In this document: positions 1 through 5,872 of the stretch, one piece after another | Numbering within the stretch: the stretch's first letter is position 1 | Layout: the number at the start of each line of letters is the position of its first letter | From: Candidatus Limimorpha equi | GTDB lineage: Bacteria; Bacteroidota; Bacteroidia; Bacteroidales; F082 | Direction: 5' to 3' | Length of the DNA stretch: 6,428 nt | NCBI GenBank assembly: GCA_018065885.1 | Contig: JAGHSL010000169.1 | Location: forward strand, 1 to 6,428 | The notes under the pieces: generated by a model | What the model was told of the DNA's origin: nothing | The model's database searches: none | Seen by the model: only the letters and a program-made list of their open reading frames with translations | Position numbers and translations under genes: made by a program

Positions 1-16
1 CTATTGAAAAAAGTTG

Positions 17-24
17 TACTTTTG
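17..24 (+). promoter_or_regulatory. Probable -7 promoter element of rpmH (TAnnTTTG)
   Basis: TACTTTTG, followed by CA, matches the -7 consensus TAnnTTTG of the primary sigma factor of Bacteroidota. It lies 55 bases before the rpmH start, which implies an untranslated leader of roughly 45-50 bases. The matching -33 TTG/TTTG element should sit about 20 bases further upstream, outside the window, so only half of the promoter can be judged. Confidence 0.6.
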
Positions 25-79
25 CAGTCCCAAAACAAGGGGTAATATAGTTGTAAGAACATAAAATAGATATACGAAA

Positions 80-226
80 ATGAAACGCACTTTTCAACCA
101 TCGAACAGAAAACGCAGAAACAAGCACGGTTTCAGAGAAAGAATGTCAACTGCCAACGGCCGCAAGGTATTAGCCAGAAGAAGAGCCAAGGGCAGAAAAA
201 AACTTACAGTTTCTGACGAATATTAA
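80..226 (+). CDS. rpmH: 50S ribosomal protein L34
   Basis: This encodes L34, a small, very basic protein of the large ribosomal subunit that binds 23S rRNA. The 48-residue translation starts MKRTFQPSNRKRRNKHGF and continues with the family signature RMSTANGRKVLARRRAKGRKKL, here split as RMSTANGRKVL (residues 21-31) and ARRRAKGRKKL (32-42). It ends SDEY, so the gene is complete and of near-usual length (44-50 residues). The ATG is the only sensible start because the MKRTFQPS beginning is conserved in the family. No Shine-Dalgarno sequence precedes it; the leader is A-rich (ATACGAAA), as usual in Bacteroidota. In many bacteria rpmH is followed directly by rnpA (RNase P protein), but here a terminator-like hairpin follows within 40 bases and no rnpA is present, so it appears to be transcribed alone or as the last gene of a unit. 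The identification is certain. Confidence 0.98.
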   Translation: MKRTFQPSNRKRRNKHGFRERMSTANGRKVLARRRAKGRKKLTVSDEY

Positions 227-260
227 AATTAGAAGCCGTTTCTATTTCTTATTTAAGGTC

Positions 261-298
261 CAACAGAAGACAACCCATTTCGGATTGCCTTCTGTTTT
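261..298 (+). terminator. Rho-independent terminator after rpmH
   Basis: AACAGAAG (262-269) pairs with CTTCTGTT (289-296). After one A-C mismatch the stem continues CAA (271-273) with TTG (285-287), and CC/GG can pair inside it around a small loop. The stem is followed by a T-rich run (TTTTGTTGTATTTT). Its place 35 bases after the rpmH stop supports a terminator. Confidence 0.75.
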
Positions 299-722
299 GT
301 TGTATTTTCAAAAGCCGAGCTGTGGGAGGTTCTATGAATTAATCATGGTTATTGGTGCCCACGAATTGTATGGGGAACGCAAGCCCACGCTGTTTTAATC
401 CATCATAGCGACTGCATATTTTTTGGAACGTATAGACGCACATCCTTGCGTCTCTACATACCAACAGATTGGGACACGACAAAATCTTACCTGTTATATC
501 CGTCATCCGTTTTTCACCCCGACAATGATAACTTGAAAGAAAGGAGCCAAAGTTCAAGGACAAGATAATCGGCTCAACGCACGGCCAGCCCATAGACTTG
601 ACCTTCAGGAAATATGGCATAAACACAACTTCGTGAAGATCAAATCTCAGTCTCTTTGGCGAACGCTGCCCCGCCTACCACGAACTGGCATTCGACACTC
701 CAGTCAGAACAAGAAGACACAG
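299..722. other. Long intergenic stretch without a convincing gene
   Basis: No reading frame here shows a recognisable family or a good start context. The longest candidate (minus strand, 339-626, 95 codons) runs through a palindromic repeat and has no recognisable domain. Visible content: a direct repeat of GCCCACG (357-363 and 383-389), an imperfect palindrome at 430-457, and a plus-strand frame from 541 with protein-like composition that is interrupted by TGA at 634-636. The stretch looks like repeat remnants and possibly eroded coding sequence. Confidence 0.6.
430..457. repeat. Imperfect palindrome, dispersed intergenic-repeat type
   Basis: The arm at 430-440 (GTATAGACGCA) pairs with the arm at 447-457 (TGCGTCTCTAC) over 11 positions with a single T-C mismatch (433/454), around a six-base loop CATCCT. 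From general knowledge, short palindromes with arms like GTAGAGACGCA are scattered between genes in many Bacteroidota and cyanobacteria. Only one copy lies in this window, so its repeated nature is inferred from memory. No T-run follows on either side, and no gene ends nearby that it could terminate. Confidence 0.65.
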
Positions 723-753
723 TTGCAACTTTTGCAAAAAAGAGGTAAATTTG
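723..753 (+). promoter_or_regulatory. Probable Bacteroides-type promoter of the HD-domain gene
   Basis: TAAATTTG (746-753, followed by CA) is an exact match to the -7 consensus TAnnTTTG. A TTG at 723-725 lies 20 bases upstream, a suitable distance for the -33 element, although the full TTTG is not present there (a TTTG at 731-734 is too close). Transcription would begin around 758-761, only about 12-15 bases before the ATG at 773, giving a very short leader. Confidence 0.6.
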
Positions 754-772
754 CATCAAAAAACGAAATGTC

Positions 773-1351
773 ATGACATTAAGCAACGACACCAAACGGA
801 TCATCAAAAAGGCCTACGGCATCATTTTGCGCAACGCTTTCAAGGCTGATGAGCAGCATCGCGACGTTGAGCCTTTGATACGTTTTGTGGAGAAATGCGG
901 ATTTTTCAAGGCCAGAAGTTATTCCCATCATCACTACTCGGGCGGTGCAGCGCAGCACTGTATGGAGGTGATGCTGTGGAGCTTAGGAAACAAAAATCCC
1001 GAAAAACTTTCAAGCTGGGTCATCGTAACGCTGCTACACGACTTGTGCAACACCTACGGTTTCACAGGACACGGGCGTGATGGCGAAAAATCGGTTTTCA
1101 TGATTGAGAAATGTGCACATTTCCTGCTTACCGATGATGAACGCGAAGCCATCCATTACCACATGATGTGCGACATGAGGACGTTGCCAGCAGAAAGGCA
1201 AAGCAGCATCAAGGCCAATAATCCTTTCTGGAAAACCATGAAAAGAAACGACTGCCGAAGTGCAGCGCAAGGCTCCAGCGAAGAGCCACTCAGCGAAGAT
1301 GAGTTTTGCAAAATGGTAAATGAGTTTCTTGAAGGACGAGGTTGGAAATGA
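773..1351 (+). CDS. HD-domain protein, putative metal-dependent phosphohydrolase
   Basis: A 192-residue soluble protein without signal peptide or membrane segment. It shows the ordered ligands of an HD hydrolase: H62 in YSGGAAQHCMEVM, the H89-D90 pair in VTLLHDLCNTY, H100 in TGHGRDGEKSVFMI, H128/H130 in EREAIHYHMM, and a possible last Asp, D160, in MKRNDCRSA. The arrangement, with a HHHYSGG segment before the first His and a GHG..GEKSV segment after HD, resembles stand-alone HD proteins common in gut Bacteroidota, Firmicutes and phages. HD enzymes cleave phosphomonoesters or phosphodiesters of nucleotides or nucleic acids; the substrate cannot be read from the sequence. ATG 773 is the first in-frame ATG after a stop at 746-748. 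The gene stands alone, with its own promoter and convergent to infB, so its context gives no function. The C-terminal part (residues 163-192) is acidic and outside the core. The HD fold is likely; the activity is unproven. Confidence 0.8.
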   Translation: MTLSNDTKRIIKKAYGIILRNAFKADEQHRDVEPLIRFVEKCGFFKARSYSHHHYSGGAAQHCMEVMLWSLGNKNPEKLSSWVIVTLLHDLCNTYGFTGHGRDGEKSVFMIEKCAHFLLTDDEREAIHYHMMCDMRTLPAERQSSIKANNPFWKTMKRNDCRSAAQGSSEEPLSEDEFCKMVNEFLEGRGWK

Positions 1352-1370
1352 GTTTGCCAAAACACACCAA

Positions 1371-1409
1371 AATGAATAGGGGAAGCCGAATGGCCTCCCC
1401 TATTTCATT
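1371..1409. terminator. Bidirectional terminator between the HD gene and infB
   Basis: ATAGGGGA (1376-1383) pairs with TCCCCTAT (1396-1403), and GCC (1385-1387) with GGC (1392-1394) after one A-C mismatch, around a GAAT loop. AATGA (1371-1375) can extend the stem with TCATT (1405-1409) past one bulged T. The hairpin lies 20 bases after the HD stop and 19 bases after the infB stop, so it can serve both convergent genes. T-runs are weak on both sides (ATTTCATTC; ATTCATTTTGG). Confidence 0.8.
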
Positions 1410-1427
1410 CATCTTCAATAAGATGAT

Positions 1428-4400
1428 TTACAGTTTTCTGGCTATTTCCTTTTCGGTGTAGCCTTCAATAATGTCACCGACCTTAATGTCGTTGAAGTTT
1501 TCGATGTTCAGACCGCACTCCATGCCGGCGCTGACTTCCTTGACATCGTCCTTGTAACGTTTCAGGGAGCCGAGGGCACCCGTGTAAATCACGATACCAT
1601 CGCGAATGACACGGATTTTGGTATTACGGTTGACCTTGCCATCGAGCACCATGCAGCCTGCAATCGTACCGACCTTGCTAATCTTGAAGGTCTCGCGGAT
1701 TTCGATATTGCAAGTGATGACTTCCTCGATTTCAGGAGCCAACATGCCTTCGATAGCCGACTTGATTTCCTCAATGGCAGTGTAGATGATGGAATACAGG
1801 CGAATATCAATCTTTTCCTGCTCGGCCAGTTTACGGGCCTGAACGGTAGGACGGACATTGAAGCCCACGATGACGGCATTAGAAGCCGAAGCCAGATTGA
1901 CATCGGATTCGCTGATGGCGCCCACCGACTTGTGAATGACATTGACCTGAACCTCTTCGGTTGACAGTTTCAGCAAGCTGTCGGACAGAGCTTCGACAGA
2001 GCCGTCCACGTCAGCCTTGACAATGATGTTAAGCTCCTTGAAGTCGCCAATGGCGATACGGCGTCCGATTTCATCAAGAGTGATGTGCGGATTGGTACGG
2101 CGCGACTGTTCACGCTGCAACTGCTCACGGCGGTTGGCGATTTCCTTCACCTCACGTTCATCAGTCATCACGTTGAACACATCACCAGGCTGAGGTGCGC
2201 CATTCAAGCCGAGCAGCAACACAGGCGTTGATGGGCCTGCCGACTGAATCTTCTGGTTGTGGTCGTTAAACATAGCCTTGACCTTACCGTAGGTCGTGCC
2301 TGCCAAAACCATGTCGCCTACGCGAAGCGTACCGCTCTGCACCAAAATCTTGGCCACATAACCACGGCCTTTATCCAAAGCCGATTCGATGACGGTTCCC
2401 TTGGCCAGTTTATTCGGATTAGCCTTCAAGTCGAGGAATTCAGCTTCAAGCAGCACCTTTTCAAGCAAGGCGTCGACATTCAAACCTATCTTAGCGGCGA
2501 TTTCCTGTTCCTGATACTTACCGCCCCAGCTTTCGACCAAAATATTCATCTTGGCCAGCTGTTCACGGATCTTGTCAGGTTGAGCCGTAGGTTTATCAAT
2601 CTTATTCAAAGCGAAGACAATCGGGACACCAGCAGCCTGAGCGTGGTTGATGGCTTCGACGGTCTGCGGCATCACGTTATCATCAGTAGCGATGACAATA
2701 ATGGCGACATCAGTCATCTTGGCACCACGGGCACGCATAGCGGTAAATGCTTCGTGGCCAGGCGTATCGAGGAAAGTAATCTTTTTGCCGCTTTCGGTCG
2801 TCACCTCGTAAGCACCGATATGCTGGGTGATACCGCCGGCTTCGCCAGCCACCACGTTGGTGTTACGGATGTAGTCCAGAAGTTTGGTCTTACCATGGTC
2901 GACGTGTCCCATGACGGTAACGACAGGAGCGCGTGGCACCATATCCTCTTCCCTATCCTCTTCTTCGGTTTCAGCGATAGCTTCCTGAACGTCAGCGCTC
3001 ACGAAATCGACTTGGAAGCCAAATTCGCTGGCCACAACCGACAAGGCTTCAGCATCGAGACGCTGGTTGATGGATACAGGCATACCCAGGCTCATGCAAG
3101 TTGCAATGACCTTGACGACAGGCACGTTCATCATGGTTGCCAACTCATTGGCAGTCACAAATTCCGTGACTTTCAGGATTGATTTTTCCTCTTCCTGACG
3201 AGCCAGTTCCTCCATCATGTTGCCAGCCACCTGCTGACGCTTTTCACGACGGTGTTTTGAAGTCTTCGACTTACCCATTGGCGACAGGCGAGCCAAAGTA
3301 TCCTTGATCTGCTTCGAGATTTCCTCGTCGCTCAGTTCAACCTTTTCCTCCTTCTTGAAGCCTTTCTTATCTTTCCTTGAAGGTTTCGGGCTGTCTTTCG
3401 GATTATCCTTCGGGCCTTTCTTAGGAGCACTGCCGCCATCGTTGCCGCCTTGCGGTTTCGGGCCTTTGGCAGGTTTGTTACCGCCTTGCTGCTGCTTCGG
3501 GTCGATTGGACGTTCCGAAGAACCTTCCAACTTGCCAGCTATGCGCTTGCGCTTCTTTTTCTTTCCATCGCCGGACTCACCGCCTTTTGAACGCTTAGGC
3601 TCGACAGGCAGTTCGATCTTGTCCAGAATCTTCGGGCCTTCCAGTTTCTTGACTTCAATCTTAATGACTTTTGGTTCAGCCTTTGCTTCCTGCTTCTGCT
3701 CTGGTTTTGGCTGAGGCTTTTGCGGTTGCTGAGGCTTTGGCTGTGGCTGATTCTGAGGCTTTTGAGGCTGCGGCTGTTGCTTCTGCTTTGGCTGTTGTTG
3801 CTGCGGCTGTTGCTTTTGCTGCGGCTGCTGTTGCTTCTGCTTATCCTCTTTTTTCTTGCCCTGATCCTTATGCTTTTTATCAGGATGAGTCTTAGTATTC
3901 AGGCTATCCAAATCGATTTTGCCCACAACCTTGAAAGGAGAATCTGAAGCAGGTTCAGACTTTGGTTCAGGATTTTCTTCCTTTGCCTCTGGTTCCGATT
4001 GCTGTTTTTCCTCAACTTTTTCTTCCTTTACAGGCTCTTCCTTAGGTTCCTGAGCAACAGGCTTCTCCTCAACAGGTTTTGGCGCTTCAACAACCGTTTT
4101 CTCCTCAACAGGTTCAGCAGCAGGAACTTCCTCAACGGGTTTAACGGTTTTCTTCGGTGAGGTTATCGTATTGGTACGGATAAACACGTCATCACCGAAG
4201 TCTTCCTCTTCATCTTCTTTTGACGATTGCAGTGCCGATTCAACGGAAACAGAACCTCCCTTATACGACAGGTTGCCCAATTTCTTGGCTTCGTTTTTCA
4301 CTTCTTTTTCGCCCTGATACTCCTTCACGACGAGATCGTACATCTCCTTCGTGAGCTTTGTGTTCGGTGAAGAATCCACCTGGAATCCCTTTTTGGTGAG

Positions 4401-4487
4401 GAATTCCTGAATGGTCGACACCGCCACATTAAATTCTTTTGCCGCTTTCGACAATCGAACTGTAAATTCTTTTGATTCGTCGGACAT
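1428..4487 (-). CDS. infB: Translation initiation factor IF-2
   Basis: IF2 is the GTPase that places fMet-tRNA on the 30S P site and promotes 50S joining. The protein has 1019 residues, long for the family (E. coli 890) but usual in Bacteroidota. Order: a first IF2-N-like helical domain (about 1-58); an acidic then Q/P/K-rich disordered linker (about 90-390); a second IF2-N domain (about 437-496); the GTPase domain with G1 GHVDHGKT (527-534), G2 GGITQHIG (551-558), G3 DTPGH (574-578) and G4 NKID (628-631); then the beta-barrel domain II (from about 695), domain III (ADVDGSVEAL, 825-834) and the fMet-tRNA-binding C-terminal barrel (about 925-1019). The G5 position reads EIAAK (662-666) instead of the usual SAK. 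The start is the ATG giving MSDESKEFTVRLSKAAKEF, at the expected beginning of the N-domain. The 44-base gap after nusA has A-rich sequence with two GAGAAAC copies and no clear Shine-Dalgarno sequence. It is the last gene of the cluster visible here, followed by a hairpin. Confidence 0.98.
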   Translation of the reverse strand: MSDESKEFTVRLSKAAKEFNVAVSTIQEFLTKKGFQVDSSPNTKLTKEMYDLVVKEYQGEKEVKNEAKKLGNLSYKGGSVSVESALQSSKEDEEEDFGDDVFIRTNTITSPKKTVKPVEEVPAAEPVEEKTVVEAPKPVEEKPVAQEPKEEPVKEEKVEEKQQSEPEAKEENPEPKSEPASDSPFKVVGKIDLDSLNTKTHPDKKHKDQGKKKEDKQKQQQPQQKQQPQQQQPKQKQQPQPQKPQNQPQPKPQQPQKPQPKPEQKQEAKAEPKVIKIEVKKLEGPKILDKIELPVEPKRSKGGESGDGKKKKRKRIAGKLEGSSERPIDPKQQQGGNKPAKGPKPQGGNDGGSAPKKGPKDNPKDSPKPSRKDKKGFKKEEKVELSDEEISKQIKDTLARLSPMGKSKTSKHRREKRQQVAGNMMEELARQEEEKSILKVTEFVTANELATMMNVPVVKVIATCMSLGMPVSINQRLDAEALSVVASEFGFQVDFVSADVQEAIAETEEEDREEDMVPRAPVVTVMGHVDHGKTKLLDYIRNTNVVAGEAGGITQHIGAYEVTTESGKKITFLDTPGHEAFTAMRARGAKMTDVAIIVIATDDNVMPQTVEAINHAQAAGVPIVFALNKIDKPTAQPDKIREQLAKMNILVESWGGKYQEQEIAAKIGLNVDALLEKVLLEAEFLDLKANPNKLAKGTVIESALDKGRGYVAKILVQSGTLRVGDMVLAGTTYGKVKAMFNDHNQKIQSAGPSTPVLLLGLNGAPQPGDVFNVMTDEREVKEIANRREQLQREQSRRTNPHITLDEIGRRIAIGDFKELNIIVKADVDGSVEALSDSLLKLSTEEVQVNVIHKSVGAISESDVNLASASNAVIVGFNVRPTVQARKLAEQEKIDIRLYSIIYTAIEEIKSAIEGMLAPEIEEVITCNIEIRETFKISKVGTIAGCMVLDGKVNRNTKIRVIRDGIVIYTGALGSLKRYKDDVKEVSAGMECGLNIENFNDIKVGDIIEGYTEKEIARKL
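3690..3839 (-). repeat. Low-complexity Gln/Pro/Lys-coding tract within infB
   Basis: Residues 217-266 of IF2 consist almost only of Q, P and K with a few E, A and N (for example QQQPQQKQQPQQQQPKQKQQ). At the DNA level this is a CAG/CAA/CCA/AAG-rich tract. It lies in the linker between the two N-terminal domains, which varies strongly in length and composition between species. Because codon units are mixed it is not a perfect microsatellite, yet it is a likely place for length change. It also creates false open frames on the other strand. Confidence 0.85.
4063..4141 (-). repeat. Short direct repeats in the infB linker (PVEE units)
   Basis: TTCTCCTCAACAGGTT occurs exactly twice (4063-4078 and 4099-4114), and a degenerate third copy, TTCCTCAACGGGTT, lies at 4128-4141. 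They encode the repeated KPVEEK / EPVEEK / KPVEEV segments at about residues 116-142 of IF2. The spacing is 36 bases and then about 27, in whole codons, which suggests in-frame duplication inside the disordered linker. Confidence 0.8.
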
Positions 4488-4488
4488 A

Positions 4489-4509
4489 GTTTCTCTTTCT
4501 TTGTTTCTC
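4489..4509 (-). promoter_or_regulatory. A-rich infB leader with paired GAGAAAC
   Basis: In the coding direction the leader between nusA and infB reads AAACGAGAAACAAAGAAAG followed by AGAAACT and the ATG. GAGAAAC appears at 4503-4509 and 4489-4495, 14 bases apart. No standard AGGAGG is present; AAAGAGA is only a weak purine-rich substitute. A role as an unstructured, A-rich initiation region is an inference. Confidence 0.4.
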
Positions 4510-4531
4510 GTTTATTTACAATGCCTTAGCA

Positions 4532-5791
4532 TCATTCGGCATCTGATTCAAATTCAGCTTTCAGGATATTGAACACCTCGGTGACGGTTTCCATTTCGAG
4601 GTCGGCACGGTTGGCAACCTCTTCCGGCGTATGCGCCAAAACGTTTTTAGCCGTATCGCAGCCCATGCGGATGAGGGCATCGATGACCCAGCCGTCGATT
4701 TCGTCTTCAAATTCCTTCAAATCAACGTCTTCCTCAACATTGTTGACTTCGCTGTTGCGGTAAACGTCGATTTCGTAGCCCGTCAGTTTGCCAGCCAGCT
4801 TGATGTTGTAACCGCCCTTACCGATGGCGAGGCTGACCTGGTCGTTTTCCATGTAAACGTTGGCAGCCGTGTTGTCGTCATTGATAACGATTGACGAAAT
4901 CTTGGCCGGACTTAACGCACGGGTAATGAACAAGGTAGGATTGTTCGTATAGTTAATGATGTCGATGTTTTCGTTGCGCAATTCGCGGACGATACCATGA
5001 ATACGGACACCCTTAGGGCCAACGCAAGCGCCGACTGGGTCGACACGGTCGTCGTATGATTCGACGGCGACTTTGGCACGCTGACCAGGTTCACGCACAA
5101 TCTTCTTCAAAGTGATGAGGCCTTCCTCGATTTCATGCACTTCGGCTTCGAGCAGACGCTGCAAGAAGATTTCCGAGGTACGAGACAGGACAACTTTTGG
5201 AGAGCCATTCTCACTCTCAACGCTCTTCACGATGGCGCGGATGGTATCACCTTTTTTATATATGTCGCTCGGAATCTGCTCGGCACGCGGCATGTAGAGT
5301 TCAATGCCTTCGTCATCAATCACGACGATCTCGCGCTTTGAGCTGTGAGCCACTTCGGCCGTAATCATGTCACCGACTTTTTCCTTATACTTTTGGAAAA
5401 TGTTTTCCTTTTCGTATTCAAGGACTTTGGTCTGCAAGTTCTGGCGCAAAGCCAAAATGTCGCGGCGGCCGAAACTCGAGATTTTCAGCACTTCCGAAAC
5501 ATCGTCGCCGACTTCAAAATCAGGTTCAATGCGGATGGCATCACTCAGCTTGATTTCGCGCAGCGGGTCTTCCAGTTCGTCGTCATCGACAACGGTGCGG
5601 TTGTGATAGATTTCGAAGTCGCCCTTATCGACGTTCACGATAATATCGATGAACTCTTCGGTATCGGTTTCGTACTTCTTGTTGAGCATGCCTCTGAACA
5701 CATCTTCCACGATACGCATCATGGCTTCGCGGTCGAGGTTTTTGAATTCCTTGAATTCGGAAAAGATTTCAACTAATTTGTAATTTTCCAT
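4532..5791 (-). CDS. nusA: Transcription termination/antitermination factor NusA
   Basis: NusA binds RNA polymerase and nascent RNA and modulates pausing, intrinsic termination and antitermination. The 419-residue protein shows the family order: an N-terminal polymerase-binding domain (about 1-130, with REAMMRIVEDVFRGML at 21-36); an S1 domain (about 135-205, ending SPKVVLSRTS); KH1 with RVDPVGACVGPKGVRI (249-264; GPKG loop 258-261); KH2 with DQVSLAIGKGGYNIKLAGKL (317-336; GKGG loop 324-327); and a C-terminal helical segment (about 365-412, DGWVIDALIRMGCDTAKNVL) resembling a single helix-hairpin-helix/acidic repeat unit. E. coli NusA (495 residues) carries two such C-terminal acidic repeats, so this version is shorter, as in many other bacteria. 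The MENYKLVEIFSEF start fits the family. It lies 81 bases downstream of rimP and 44 bases upstream of infB, consistent with one transcription unit. Confidence 0.98.
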   Translation of the reverse strand: MENYKLVEIFSEFKEFKNLDREAMMRIVEDVFRGMLNKKYETDTEEFIDIIVNVDKGDFEIYHNRTVVDDDELEDPLREIKLSDAIRIEPDFEVGDDVSEVLKISSFGRRDILALRQNLQTKVLEYEKENIFQKYKEKVGDMITAEVAHSSKREIVVIDDEGIELYMPRAEQIPSDIYKKGDTIRAIVKSVESENGSPKVVLSRTSEIFLQRLLEAEVHEIEEGLITLKKIVREPGQRAKVAVESYDDRVDPVGACVGPKGVRIHGIVRELRNENIDIINYTNNPTLFITRALSPAKISSIVINDDNTAANVYMENDQVSLAIGKGGYNIKLAGKLTGYEIDVYRNSEVNNVEEDVDLKEFEDEIDGWVIDALIRMGCDTAKNVLAHTPEEVANRADLEMETVTEVFNILKAEFESDAE

Positions 5792-5797
5792 TGTATA

Positions 5798-5826
5798 TGT
5801 TTATTTGTTTATTGTTTATCTGTTTA
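5798..5826 (-). repeat. Four TAAACA units just upstream of nusA
   Basis: On the plus strand TGTTTA occurs at 5798-5803, 5806-5811, 5813-5818 and 5821-5826, with a period of 7-8 bases. In the coding direction this is a TAAACA series ending seven bases before the nusA ATG. There is no Shine-Dalgarno sequence. The array makes the leader A-rich and poor in structure, which may favour initiation; that role is inferred. Confidence 0.6.
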
Positions 5827-5838
5827 ATTGTTGCCGCC

Positions 5839-5857
5839 CGTTGAGCCTGTCGAAACG
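5839..5857. repeat. REP-like motif CGTTGAGCCTGTCGAAACG in the rimP-nusA gap
   Basis: The 19-base sequence has complementary ends (CGTT and AACG) but an imperfect middle. From memory, very similar sequences (TTCGACAGGCTCAACG) occur as dispersed intergenic repeats in many bacterial genomes. It sits inside the operon, 15 bases beyond the rimP stop, and is much richer in G+C than its AT-rich surroundings. Only one copy is in the window. Confidence 0.5.
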
Positions 5858-5872
5858 AGCTTGATCAAAACA

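Noticed and set aside
339..626. Minus-strand open frame of 95 codons in the rpmH-HD gap
   Set aside because: It passes through the palindrome at 430-457, has no recognisable domain, no promoter or ribosome-binding context, and a composition rich in Cys and Phe typical of non-coding translation.
685..740. Zinc-finger-like CNFCKKEVNLHQKTKC translation just before the HD gene
   Set aside because: It has no start codon, follows a stop in the same frame, and overlaps the promoter elements of the HD gene; the Cys/His spacing is probably chance.
1348..1458. Small plus-strand frame starting in an ATGA overlap with the HD gene stop
   Set aside because: It runs through the terminator hairpin and into the 3' end of infB on the opposite strand; the overlap is most likely chance.
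2259..3182. Plus-strand open frame of 307 codons
   Set aside because: It is wholly antisense to the conserved GTPase region of infB; codon bias of the real gene keeps the opposite frame open. The His- and Asp-rich translation matches no family I know.
3304..3947. Plus-strand open frames rich in Leu, Ala, Ser and Phe
   Set aside because: They are antisense products of the low-complexity linker of infB; the hydrophobic runs are complements of Gln, Lys and Glu codons, not membrane segments.
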